Source: Picocystis sp. L7
Taxonomy: Eukaryota > Chlorophyta > Picocystophyceae > Picocystales > Picocystaceae
NCBI GenBank assembly: GCA_020975725.1
Contig: QXJR01000004.1
Location: 62,001 to 126,000, forward strand
DNA length: 64,000 bases
Reading direction: 5' to 3'
The position numbers and the translations under genes are program-made. The notes beneath the pieces are model-generated. The model had not been told where the DNA came from. It was given only the letters and a program-made list of their open reading frames with translations, and did no database searches. Shown piece after piece: positions 40,027 to 51,035 of this stretch. Every line of letters begins with the position of its first letter. Positions within the stretch are counted from its first letter, which is position 1.

Positions 40027-43000
40027 ATGGATCTGACTCAGGTGCGCGGGACCGACGAGGACGGCGGATGTGCGTAAGGTCTTCAATGCGGGAAGACATT
40101 TTGGATGGAGGCAAAAAGCACCACTGTACTGTTTGAGGTCGAACGTATAGAAGCGATCAAGCACACCTGCATACGAGTGACCACTCAAGTTGAGCGTGAA
40201 AAGCGACTGGTGGGAGCCGACGGATATGTTTCAAACAGTAGAAAGTTGCTTTAAACCTCGTTACGCTATCATTGGAGTGGAACTTCGTTTCAACTGACGT
40301 TTATTGTTTATTCTGCTTTCGTTCAGATCCTGCAAGAGGCTCAAAGCGCAGATGCAACTTTGCGCGATGACGCGGAACGTAAACTGCGCCACTTGCAGAC
40401 TACGGATGCAGCTGGATTCCTCCGCTCCCTTTCGCGAGAGCTGGCTTCGGCCGAAAAGCCCGTGGACACTCGAAGACTTGCGGGGCTCATTCTCAAGAAT
40501 GCCCTAGATGCGAAGGATGAGAAGAGAAAGGTAAGCGAGATGTACTGGAGCCGCATGCAGGATGGCGAATGATCTATTTACTGACTGTGATCTCTTGTGG
40601 TATCGGCCTTGTTAAGGCAGAGCTTGTGTCTCAATGGTTGGCAGTTGAAGCTTCGGTGAAAGAAGAAATCAAGAACTCGCTTTTGGCAACTTTGCCTGCT
40701 GAGGTAAGACCGATCACTGGTTTGGAAAACCTTTTGTTTTAAGATGGTGCAGAGTGTGCTAACAAGTTGCCTTTTTATTCGTTTCAAGATCTCAGAAGTT
40801 CGGCAGACAGCAGCCATGGTCATTGCAAAGGTTGGCGCCATAGAGCTACCCTTGAAGGGTTGGCCGCAACTGTTGGAGTCTCTTGTACGTGCATCAGAAA
40901 CAACATCACACCCATTGTTAGTTCAAGCAGCACTTTTTGCATTGGGATATGTGTGTGAGGAGCTTGCAGATCACGAATTGGAGGTGCTTCAGAAAGAAGA
41001 CATAGACCGAATACTTACTGCAGTTGCCCAGGGCATAAAAAGTGGGAACATGGATATCAAGCTTGCTGGAACTGAGGCTCTTTATAATGCACTCGAGTTT
41101 GCACAGTCCAATTTTGAACGAGAAGGGGAGAGGGATTACTTGATGCAGATTATTTGTGAAGCTGCTGAATGCAATGATGAGAGGGTTCAGGTGGCTGCTT
41201 TTTCTTGCCTGGTTTCGATTGCCGGGGCATACTATGAAATACTGCCTGCTTACATTGGTCACATATTTGAGATATCAACGCGAGCAATTAGGGCTTCTGA
41301 TGAAAATGTTGCTCTGCAAGCAATCGAATTTTGGTCAACGATCTGTGAAGAAGAAATCGAAAGGAAAGATCTGGTTGAGGAAGGGCATGCATCTGTGCTG
41401 CACCACCGCTTTGTCAGTCAAGCATTGCCACATCTTACCCCCATCCTTCTAGAAACTTTATTGAAACAAGAAGAAGACCAAGATCTTGATGAATGTGCAT
41501 GGAATCTCTCCATGGCAGGGGGCACATGCTTGGGCTATGCCGCTGTTGCTGTTGGGGATGAAATTGTCCCCCTTGTGATGCCTTTCATCCAGGAGAACAT
41601 ATCACAGACAGACTGGCATAATCGTGAAGCAGCAACATTTGCTTTTGGCTCGATTCTTGAAGGCCCTAATCCTCAGAATCTTGCTCCCATGTGTGATCAG
41701 GCCCTGCAGTTTCTGTTGCAAGCAATGAAAGATCCTAGCAACCAAGTGAAAGACACAACTGCCTGGACGATCGGGCGAATTTGTGAATTTTGCCATGGTG
41801 AGAAAGGTGGTCATCAGGTAATTCGTGCTGACAATATCCAAACCATTCTTGCAGTCTTACTAGAAGGCCTCAAAGGTGAACCTCATGTGGCAGAAAAGAT
41901 TTGTGGAGCAATTCACTACTTAGCAGCTGGATTTGAAGACGTGGCAGAACAGTCCCCTCTGACCCCCTACTTTCAAAGTCTTTTGCAGGGTTTGCTTGAA
42001 GCAGCCGATCGTGCAGATAATGCTCAGTACACCTCGCTGCGATCATCTGCGTATGAGGCACTTAATGAAGTAGTGAGATGTAGCTCAGCAGAAACTTCGG
42101 AGACTGTCAACCAAATGATTCCCCTAGTCATGCAAAAGTTGGCAGAAACGTTCAGTATGCCAGCAGTGACAGCTTTTGATAGGGAGAAGCAGGGTGAATT
42201 GCAAGGCCTGCTGTGCGGTGTGCTCCAGGTGATCATTCAGAAGCTTAGTCTAAAAGACGAAACGAAACACTCGCTGCAGTCGTTTGCAGACCAGATGATG
42301 GAACTCTTTCTCCATGTCTTTGCTTGTAGGAGTGCAACTGTGCATGAGGAGGCTATGCTAGCGATTGGAGCCCTTGCCTATGCTGTTGGAGAAAGCTTTG
42401 AAAAATACATGGCTGGATTCCTACCATATCTACTAACAGGACTCAAGAATTTCAGTGAGTACCAAGTTTGCACCGTAACTGTTGGTGTTGTTGGGGACTT
42501 AAGTCGGGCACTAGAAAGCAAATTAGCTCCTCACTGTGACTCTATCATGGTACAGCTCTTGCAGGACCTTCAGAGCGATGATATGCATAGGAGTGTTAAA
42601 CCTGCTATTCTCTCCTGTTTTGGTGATATAGCTCTTGCTATTGGCGCAGATTTTGCCAACTATCTTCCCTACGCAATGCAAATGTTGCAAAGTGCCTCTC
42701 AGCTTAGTATTGAGACATCAAACTGGGCAGATGACGAAGGGCTAGTAGATTACAATAACTCATTGCGCACTGGCATTTGCGAAGCGTATAGTGGCATTCT
42801 TGTTGGTCTACGGGATGTACCAGGAAGATCAGAAGGCTTCAGGCCTTATGCTGATAATATCTTGAGCTTCATCGATTCTATCAACAACCATCGTGAGCAG
42901 GTGAACGAAGAAGTCACTAGGGCTACTATCGCATTACTTGGAGACCTGGCCGATGCACTTGATGGTATGGGTGCATTGTTTCGGAGCAAGCCATCTCTAC

Positions 43001-43110
43001 AGGATTTTGTGGTCTACTGCATGTCACTGGAAGACTTGCAGATCAGGCAGACCGCTGGATGGGCGACAGAAGTCTTGCAGAGGAGACTTCAGGAAGCTGG
43101 TGCATCCTGA
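40027..43110 (+). CDS. KPNB1: importin subunit beta-1 (karyopherin beta), four exons
   Basis: Nuclear import receptor built of HEAT repeats; it binds cargo or importin alpha, nucleoporins and RanGTP. Exons are 40027-40041 (15 nt, MDLTQ), 40327-40530, 40617-40703 and 40789-43110, with introns of 285, 86 and 85 nt (donors GTGCGC, GTAAGC, GTAAGA; AG acceptors), all phase 0. The total is 875 residues against 876 in human. Telling segments are RRLAGLILKNALDAKD (N-terminal Ran-binding part), EIKNSLLATL, VALQAIEFWSTICEEE, AFGSILEGP, KDTTAWTIGRICE, RSSAYEALNEVV, YQVCTVTVGVVGDLSRAL, HRSVKPAILSCFGDIALAIG and ILSFIDSI. The first three short exons are needed for the Ran-binding N-terminus. It is convergent with eL32 (175 bp apart). 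Confidence 0.94.
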
Positions 43111-43285
43111 CTTACGAGGTGCGCGTGAAGAATTCTCACTTTCAGCAATGAGTATGATAGGAGTGGGATGTGGAATAATTTGCAGATAAAAGTTGCCTTT
43201 CGCTTGTTGTAATAGAGACTGGGTCCCGGAAGTTTGCTTAAACCATCTTGGAAAGTACTTACATGGACACCTTCAGGCGTGCAGA

Positions 43286-44093
43286 TTACTCGTCTTCTTC
43301 ACTGCGCAAACGTGCCTTTCCATTGGTAATAGCAATATTCAGCTGTGTGGCACGTTCCACGATGGCTTTGCGCTTGCTAGACGACACATTGTGAGCAACT
43401 TCAGCACAATACTTCCTGTTGTGCATAAGGAGTAGTTCCAGGTCTTGGACATTGTGAACTACGAACTTTAAGAAACCTAACAGCATCAAAGAGGGGTTAG
43501 CACATGTGCAATGTTGGACGTAGCCTAGGCCGCGTGAACAAACACCGTCGACACCATCTTTGCCTCGGTGAAGCTCGAGGGAAAACGATAACCTACCATT
43601 GGGAAGGATGTGGCGGTGTTTCTTGTTAGTGCCGTAGCCGATGTTCGGCATCACTGTAACACCGCGAAACTTGCGACGGCAGCGAGAGTCTATCCCTTTT
43701 GGTCTTCGCCATGATTCCTAGACACAACAAAGGAGACAGGAAGGTCACAAGGACGAACCCAAGTGGGCGGTGCAAACGCACGCACAGGAAGCAAGATGTC
43801 AGATCGGACGTGCATAGAGGCTCGGCATTTCCCCAGCTCGTGCCCGGATGTTTGAGCACAGTTTTCGGACGCAAGCACGCACGCACGCAGTGTGTTCGCA
43901 ATCTTCAAGTCTCGTTTGAACAGGAGACTTGAGCCAGGGTTTCTTTCCGTCCAAGTACGTAATCGTTAACGGGCCGCCCTTCTCGCGTGCCTGCTCCACT
44001 TACCTTGACGGCGATCTTCCTGTCATATTGGTTTCTCTTGAACTTAAGCGTCCTTTTCTTGATGATCTTGTGCTTCACGACCGGCTGCACCAT
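43286..44093 (-). CDS. RPL32: 60S ribosomal protein eL32, three exons
   Basis: Structural protein of the large cytosolic ribosomal subunit. Exons are 44093-44004 ([20 protein letters not shown]..), 43717-43597 ([17 protein letters not shown]..) and 43476-43286. The introns are 286 nt (GTAAGT..TAG) and 120 nt (GTAGGT..TAG). The joins are in phase and give 133 residues, near the 135 of human RPL32. The third exon contains [30 protein letters not shown] and KRKAIVERA, ending ARLRSEEDE, which is close to human. The first exon begins at a bare ATG. The upstream 150 codons of open frame have no ribosomal similarity and are ignored. Confidence 0.95.
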
Positions 44094-44869
44094 CTCGCCG
44101 AGTCTTCGCGCACACCTGTGCGAAGCGGCCTGTTCTGACGAGGCGGCGGGGCGTCCCCTTTCTTTCTCGAGCTTCTGGCTTCGAAGGCGAACGGGTCCTT
44201 TCAACCCAGTCGGAAAGATAGGGACCGGGCCCTTTCTTTCCAACTAGGGTGCATCACCCACGACAGAGTTGTGGCGGCGCCCCACACTGCCAGTGGTCAA
44301 ATTGCGAAAACAAGGACGATTCGCGACGAGGACAACAGTCAAACGCGTGAACAGTCCTCTGCAATCTCTGTAGTATCCAACTAGGTCCAGTCTGGATTGC
44401 CCCTACGAAACGGGTGCACTTCGTCCGTTGGAGATATGAACGAGGGAGGATTCAAGTAAAACTTTCGTTACGCTCCTACAAGTGACTGTTGAAACACTTC
44501 TTCTATACCCGAACAAGAGAAGGTGTTCCCATGCATCCCATCGACCGCCGTAGACTTGCCTACCACATGTACCAATTGTTGAGCAGCATGCGCATCACGC
44601 GCACGACCACGTGTGGAATCATGATTTGCCACGGACTCGGTTGTAGGTGAAAGTCATCGAATATTCTCGTGTCTCGGGGGTTTGTCACGGTTCCGTAGTG
44701 TTTCTCGGACGTTCCGAACTGTCGGGTCTGACACAGGCAGGGGCGTGTCTCGGGAGTTTCTTGGACCGTCCAGCGCGGAGGCGGCGCTTGGCATCTTGGT
44801 GCCCTCCCACATAAAGGGTGCCTTTAGGCACTCCTTCGACAACGATAGCCTTCGGACCAAGTGTAGTGC
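44094..44869. other. region between eL32 and the Fanzor fossil
   Basis: No gene is supported. The first part holds the eL32 promoter (GC-rich). A GTGTCTCGGG-containing block occurs twice (about 44669 and 44748) as an imperfect direct repeat. I find no convincing terminal inverted repeat that would mark the left edge of an element carrying the Fanzor gene. Confidence 0.45.
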
Positions 44870-46631
44870 ATGGAGCAGAATGTCAACAAGAAGCGCAAGC
44901 ACGCCGCTCGCTTAGAGAAGTTGAAGCGGCGCGAGGCGGCGGTGGAGATTGTGGTCAAGGCAAGCCTCATAAAGCACCTACACGGCGATGGTAAAAAAGG
45001 GTTGCGCGGCGCCATTCGAGCACGTGTCACGGTCTTCCCGTGGTGCTACCGCCTTGCGAGCGTTGCGCAACCAGCCATGCTCAAAGAGTGCTTTGATGGC
45101 GCTAAGGACGACGCAACGATCGTGTTGCCCGTCCTCACGTGCCAATCCTTTTACTGGCAACTCATGTTTAGCGTGGACGACGCCCAAAAGCCCAATCCCC
45201 ACGTCAAAGCGTACTGCCGGTCCCCTCCTCTGTTGGCGGCCAAGCTGCTGGCGCAACGCCACCAAGGAGACCGGAACACCTATAGCGCATGCGCCCAAGA
45301 GTACATGACCAACGTGCGCAAGCACTGCATCGTGGGCTTCAAGGGGGGGTCGGGCAAGTTTCCGCGCGCCCTCCAAGATGTCAAGGGCTTGATAGTGAGG
45401 CAACACATGCTGATGTTGTTTAAGGTCTGTGGATGGCCCGTCCTAGCAATCCTCGGATCCGTGTTGCGGTTGCTTGCGATGTAGTTGGAGGCGGAAGAGG
45501 ACCGCCGCATCCTTGGCTTGGCAGCGGGCGATGACGTTTCGTAACAGAGGATGGACAACAAGAACAATCTCTTCCGCCTAGTGCGCCAAGGGGTCCACTT
45601 ATCTGGGTTCCAAGAGTAGGTTGAGCAGCCGATCATTGACCTCATGCCGGTGGCGAGGAAGGGTGTGCACTTCATCTCGGTAGACATCTCCGTGCTCTAC
45701 GGCCGGCTGAAGGAGTAGAGCGTGGTGTAGTGCAACGAGAAGGCCTTCGTCGCCCTTGGCGCCAAGCATTGGGCAATGTCCTATGCCATCAACAAGCTAC
45801 AAGACGAGCGCAGTAGAGAGTTTACCCGCACGGTGGAGAGCGACGGTGGTAGTGTTTGCGTGCACTTCGAGCGGATCAAGCAGGTTCAGGACGACTTGCT
45901 TGTACTGTCGGCTGTGTAAGGGACCCGGAGCCCGCTTGTTGGTAGTGCGGACGACTACGGCGTCCTCGGGAACGACCCCGGGCGCCCTTGCATCTACTAC
46001 ATCACCTAGTAAGAGGTTGGCAGGCGGTCGAAGAGCTGGTAGCTCACGAAGAAGCAATACTACATGAAAGAGCGGCATCACAGCAACACATCGCAGGCGG
46101 TGGGCGGAAACACCTGGCGGTGCAACTGGCGTTGCAAAGGCAAACCGACGCCACCTTTGATGACGCGAGTGCGGCGGCGCACCGGAAGTTTGTGGACGAA
46201 ATGTTGGAGACGTACCGCGGGCTTTGGGCCGAGTACCCAAAGTTGCGATGGGCGAACCGGCGCCTGAGGCTGTACGGTGGCACGAAGAGGGTGTTCGCCA
46301 CCTTCTTGAGCCGCGCGGCGAGGGGGGCAAGTCCTTGGTGGTTGCCTACGGGGCGGCCAACTTCGCTACGGGCGGCCGCAAAGAGTGGGCAATGCTAACA
46401 TGGAGAGCGTTCAAGGAGTGCGTCCATCGCTTCAGGTCCGTGCTAGTGGACGAGTTCAAGTCGACCGTGGTGCATGCAAGGGACGGCTCGGTGATGAAGC
46501 AAGTTTGGAGCAGGCAGAAGAAGGCGGCAATTCGGGGCTTGATGTGGTGTGGTCCCAACAACGGCAAGTTTGTCAACCAAGACGGGAACGTTGCTCTAAA
46601 AATTCGGAGGTGCATGGCTTTGTCGGTCTAG
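44870..46631 (+). pseudogene. decayed Fanzor (eukaryotic TnpB-like OMEGA nuclease) gene
   Basis: Fanzors are RNA-guided DNA nucleases of transposons, related to TnpB and Cas12. I base the call on ordered motifs. The N-terminal part runs from MEQNVNKKRKHAARLEKLKR through YMTNVRKHCIVGF. In the middle are HFISVDISVLYG and the TVESDGGSVCVHF strand. RuvC-I is GNDPGR (Asp codon 45974-45976), followed by LTKKQYYMKERHHSN. A helical stretch follows (RKFVDEMLETYRGLW, RANRRLRLYGG-like), then LVVAYGAANFATGGR, RuvC-II VDEFKST (Glu codon 46452-46454), RGLMWC and RuvC-III FVNQDGNVALKIRR (Asp codon 46581-46583). The triad residues survive, but the zinc-ribbon cysteines are mostly missing. The gene is dead: nine in-frame stops lie in the first ~1.2 kb and at least two frame changes after it. 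The span equals about 587 codons. The sequence is GC-rich and unlike its AT-rich right flank, which fits a foreign origin. Confidence is limited because no alignment could be run. Confidence 0.72.
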
Positions 46632-46725
46632 CGAGCAGAACTTTGACGTGTTGTAGTGCAAGAGCGGTTGCTGGAGATTGCCGGCAAGGTTATTCGATGC
46701 TAAAGAGAGAAGAAAATGCGGGCTG

Positions 46726-46753
46726 CCATTGAGGTTGTCGGTCACCTCAATGG
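46726..46753. repeat. perfect 10-bp hairpin after the Fanzor fossil
   Basis: The arms CCATTGAGGT (46726-46735) and ACCTCAATGG (46744-46753) pair perfectly around an 8-nt loop, about 95 nt after the end of the Fanzor coding remnant. A second, bulged stem-loop follows at about 46826-46856. Fanzor and TnpB guide RNAs arise from the 3' end of the gene, so these are candidates for guide-RNA scaffold remains. That link is inference. Confidence 0.6.
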
Positions 46754-46759
46754 AGTATG

Positions 46760-49663
46760 TCCGCGTTGGGTTGTTTGTGTGCAAAGAAGCGCAAGGGTCG
46801 CTCGCGGTGGCTTTATACACCCTATAGCCTTGTAGGGCGACAACCTATAGAGGCTAGGGGTTTGAAGAAAAGCGAGGTCTTTCACTTTTCGGCTAACCAT
46901 GTGCACTCATAGCGAGCCATTGCAACTTTGTAACTTCGAAGTATAGCACCTTGCAACGTGAATTGTTGTTGGCATGCCACCAAATGGAAGAAAACTCTAG
47001 GCATGTAGTATTTTGTTGGGAATGGAAATGAGAGTTTGTTGAGGATTGTTGCTGGAGGACACAAAGAGGGTGCTTGATTCCCTTGTCAATCTAGCTCATA
47101 CGAATACACGATAATGCAGCAACATTGTTTCGTATCATAGAATGAAGGTCATTGTCCGGAGTCTTGAAAAAGCTGTGGAATAGCATTGTGAAATAGAGTG
47201 TTTGTTGTACAAGGCACAAATTATTGAAATGCCATGTTGAGTTTGGCATAAGTTTGCTGAATATAGGTGCTTATATTAGGTATACTGAAGCAGCAAGTTC
47301 TTATATCTTTGTACTTGTTTATGCAACCGCAACTCAAATGTAAAAGAAATACAAGCCACATACCACATGGCCCGTAAACAAACAAACATACAAGGCAAGC
47401 GTTGAATGTCGAGAAGCACAAGAGAAGACGATGCATAGCTATCTTCTCCGAATTGTCAAATTTCTAACATTCCCAATGTCGATACTTGTGAAGGTAGGGT
47501 TGGATCAAGATAAGCAAAAATAGGAAATGTTCCACAATAAGACCATAATCGAATACAAGTTTCTCAGTCAATCAATTTCTTTTAACTTAATGTAATGTAA
47601 GAAACGGCCACTAAACATATTAGTCGAAGATAGCACTTTTTATTCAAGAGTGTGCTTTCCTCCCTTAAAAGTGACGAATAAGGTAATGTCTTAATTCCGA
47701 TGGGAATGGATGAGCCTTTCCAACAAAGGTAGAAGAAGCGGTTCTTAGCCCAACTCTACTTGCGTTGGAAGACAGGGGATGGACAAGATGGAAAGGCAGT
47801 ATGCTCGCTGTCACAACTCCCACTCATATCTTCAAATCTTAGATTGGTATACTCCCAAATATTAGGACCGAGAAACCAAGGCATTGTAAATGCTGAGCAT
47901 TCAGAGGAAGTCTGTAAGATTTTCGAAGTCTAGGTGCTTTTTGGCGACAGGTCGCCGGTGGTAGTCCAACTCGTTTGGTCCGTTTGAGCGTCGATTCGGT
48001 GCGCCCGCGCAAGCCTCACTCATTTTCCTTCTTGCCAAAGATGTGCGCTTCTCCTTCTTATGTCGCCTCCTAGCCTCGTATCCCGGTGCCAAGTCAAACG
48101 CTCTCACACTCGGCACAGGACAGGCTACGACGCCTCCTCTTCAATCTCAATTCTTTTCTATTCTTCTTCTTCAATGACAAATGCAAAGGCTTACGTCTTA
48201 TAAAGTGCTCACCACAACAAAGGGGAGTCGGACACCAGCCCCTTCAAGTCCACGAGGGAGCTGCTTCGTGATGTGCACATGGGTTGCACCCCTACGCAAG
48301 ATTCCATCACGTAATGGTGCCTAGGGCGCCTTGCCCTCCCCTTTTCTCTCACATCTCGTGGGGACTTCGTCCACTGCAGACCTGTACCGCTCCCTTGAGG
48401 GCCTCGCCCTAAGGGGACCCATCCATGGGCCCTAGGGAGCTCCTCTCCACGCTCCACACCAAGGGAGGGCGTCCTCGGGGGCCCATTCTTGCTCAAGGGA
48501 CCGTACATTCGGGGGGGGGGGGGGGGTCACCCTTGAGAGTCTTGCCTTATACTCTACAAGGTCCATTCCTTGCCTTCTGATTGAGGAGTCTGCACTTAGA
48601 CTCCAACAGAGCATAACTCTAAACCTTACAATCTTTCGTAGGGGAAACAACTTTACATTCGTCTATAGTAATTCAGAGACAAGGATGATATTTTTTCATA
48701 GCGAAATGATCGTAAGAAGTTGTAATGCATGATTTTTGTACTAGAGATGAGTTCTTCTTGAGTTGCCATGCTACTCTTCACAACTTTGGTGAACGTTGTG
48801 GTCTTGATGCGATAGAGCATGGAAAGTCTGCAAAAATATTATTCATCCCTTCAGTGTTATAATTCCACAATTGGAAACCTTAAGTGGCAAAATTCTAGCC
48901 GGATCAAATTGTTTATCCTTGTTTCAACAGTGGGAAGGAAAACCCGATTTGATTTCTTTTAAGCACAAATGGATCATGATTTTGCTAGGGCAGAACAAGG
49001 AATGTGAGGAAGTTGAAGCAATTGCAACAACCATTAGACGCATTGTTTCTAAGTGATTCTACCAACATTATTCACAAATTTATAAAATCCATATTGTATG
49101 CAAAATGGATAAAACGTTTGGAGGCAAAACGTGAAAGTCAAACCTTCACCTTTTGACTTGTTAATATGATAAGCATACTGAACATGAACGGTTTGTCTGT
49201 CGTGAGTGGTGTGTATAAGATTGTTTGCCCTTCTAAGAGTAGGTAGTAAATGCTCATATCTCAATTAGTATGATCGTGAGCTCTCGAATGTTGCATCACT
49301 CTCCCATAAATATCACGTAGAGCTTGATTTTTTTTCTTTTGTCAAGCTATCTAGGTTGTCCTACATAAACTCCTCTTTCTACATGTAAGTTTCTACAAAT
49401 CATGTGCAAAACTACGCTTTCAATGCTCCCCTCGTGCCTTTCTTAGGTAAGCAACTTTGATCATTTCGTCAACTATTCTTGTGTACTTAGCAATGGAAAG
49501 GAACTACCAAACCATGATCCGTGTTGCTCCAACCCGCGGGATGTTGACCCACTTGTGTTGTAGGCGTTTTTATGCCCAAACCTGACAATTGGATGTTGAG
49601 TAGTATCCACTTTACGATGAAGCCTTCTAAATCATCAAGTACAATAGACAAGGCATACTTGAT
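46760..49663. other. gene-free stretch, Fanzor fossil to Nudix gene
   Basis: 2.9 kb without a supportable gene. It is AT-rich from 46.9 to 47.9 kb, with a GC-rich patch at 48.0-48.55 kb that ends in a run of 16 G (48511-48526), then AT-rich again. The patch has many short palindromic GC blocks and may be a repeat, but I recognise no family. Confidence 0.5.
48511..48526. repeat. poly-G run of 16
   Basis: Sixteen consecutive G bases. Possibly a G-quadruplex former or an assembly-sensitive homopolymer. Confidence 0.95.
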
Positions 49664-50362
49664 TTACATCCAAGATCCACATTTAGCATACATGAGGGAG
49701 AGGCCTGCAAGCAATTGGCCATCCACGGGTTCTCCATGTAGAGTGGCCAGCTCGAGCAAATCATTGCAACTCTTAAACTCTATACCCGCAATGACCTCTC
49801 CAACTTCTAGAAGCATCGCACACTCTTCCACCAGATTCTCTGCTGTGACAAACACAGTTTTTTGATTGAAAATTCCAGGGAGAGGCCATGACTCACCCAG
49901 AACCCCCCACTTCTCAAACACAAGACCTGTTTCTTCCCGCATCTCCCTAGCTGCTGCTTCCAAGACGTCCTCGCCTAGTTCAACCTTACCCCCAGGTAAT
50001 CCAGTTACAAACTCCCCGACGGAGTGACGATACTCTCTTCGGATTAAGACACATCCGTTGGATGACACTGCGAGCACACACACTGCAGCTGGGGTAGATT
50101 CAACAGTAAGCCAATTCGTACGGGCTCCGGAATCGTAGTGGAGGATATCCTCGCGGAGCTTCAAGAAACCTTGGTAAAGCCAATTGCGATGCGCAACCCT
50201 CGGCTTTTTGCCTGGTAGCCGCATCTCTCCACACCTTCTTTCGGCCGCAGTGGGCTTGACTGAATCCTCCTCACCGCCGGCTCGCCGGACGTGGCCGAAC
50301 CTCTTCCACCGCATTCCTTCCAAATTCACGCGGTTCATCAATCGCATGTTCCCGAAGACCAT
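49664..50362 (-). CDS. Nudix hydrolase, probably organelle-targeted ADP-ribose pyrophosphatase-like
   Basis: Nudix enzymes hydrolyse nucleoside diphosphates linked to another group, using Mg2+. The 232-residue product carries a perfect Nudix box at 125-147 (G-x5-E-x7-REMREETGL). The flanking segments VCVLAVSSNGCVLIRREYRHSVG and FVTGLPGG resemble ADP-ribose/ADP-sugar pyrophosphatases (NUDT5/NUDT14 group). Substrate cannot be assigned from this. The first ~45 residues (MVFGNMRLMNRVNLEGMRWK..) are rich in Arg and Met and look like an organelle presequence. The start is the ATG at 50362. It is single-exon and shares a 270-bp divergent promoter with the TMEM230-like gene. Confidence 0.88.
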   Translation of the reverse strand: MVFGNMRLMNRVNLEGMRWKRFGHVRRAGGEEDSVKPTAAERRCGEMRLPGKKPRVAHRNWLYQGFLKLREDILHYDSGARTNWLTVESTPAAVCVLAVSSNGCVLIRREYRHSVGEFVTGLPGGKVELGEDVLEAAAREMREETGLVFEKWGVLGESWPLPGIFNQKTVFVTAENLVEECAMLLEVGEVIAGIEFKSCNDLLELATLHGEPVDGQLLAGLSLMYAKCGSWM

Positions 50363-50632
50363 AGCGCTTGCGTACTCAACCCTTCCTAGATTGATCCCAC
50401 CTTCTACTGACGGGAAGACGGACCGATATTTTATCTACCTTGCCGAACCTGAAGTCTTTGCGACAGGAACTTAATTCGTCTAAGGATTGTCTTTCTTTCG
50501 CGCCCCCCACTGGCCCCTGAAAACAATCGAGAGCAAAAGGGAAGGCTGCAACCGTAAGTTTGGTAACGCCAACCACGATATTGGAGGAAAGCAACCTCTG
50601 GACTATTGGAAGGGATCTTACCGACACTAAGG
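50363..50632. promoter_or_regulatory. shared divergent promoter, Nudix/TMEM230-like
   Basis: 270 bp lie between divergent start codons, so both promoters are here. No specific motif is recognised. Confidence 0.45.
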
Positions 50633-50962
50633 ATGAACAGCACAGCGATCAAGAAGAGGCCTACCCTTGAAGTTGAACGAACGTACAGGACAGAAACATC
50701 CGATCCAAGATTCTCTGGCACTCAACGAACAAAAGCTCCATGTGGAGAGATCCTTTTGGCTTCGTTCCTAATGGTCTTAGGCTTGGTTCTTTGTAGTATG
50801 TCTTACTTGCACTATTCAGAGCATGTGAAGGGGCAAAGCGCAGCCGATGCTGGTTTTGCCATCCTTGGGATGCTGACTTTTGTACCTGGGTTCCACTATA
50901 CACGAATAGCATATTATGCATGGAGGGAAAGAAAGGGATATGACTTCCAGGATATGCATTGA
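50633..50962 (+). CDS. TMEM230: TMEM230/DUF872-family membrane protein
   Basis: Small protein of 109 residues with two transmembrane helices (about residues 38-60 and 74-92). The second helix ends FVPGFHYTRIAYYAWRERKGYDFQDM, matching the human TMEM230 signature [24 protein letters not shown]. Human TMEM230 is on secretory and synaptic vesicles. The function in algae is unknown. The start is the first ATG (50633); the frame is open a few codons upstream. It is single-exon and convergent with PP5, 73 bp apart. Confidence 0.85.
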   Translation: MNSTAIKKRPTLEVERTYRTETSDPRFSGTQRTKAPCGEILLASFLMVLGLVLCSMSYLHYSEHVKGQSAADAGFAILGMLTFVPGFHYTRIAYYAWRERKGYDFQDMH

Positions 50963-51035
50963 CAGTCTAATATAGTAAGAAACCTGCCCTTATCCCCATC
51001 AAAGTTTGGATTGCAAACACCCACAACAATAGAAC

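Noticed and set aside
44870-46060. Host genetic code reassignment suggested by TAG/TAA codons in the Fanzor fossil
   Set aside because: Host genes nearby (DGD1, PIG-O, ALDH22, HDAC) end in TAA, TAG and TGA without internal stops, so the host code is standard.
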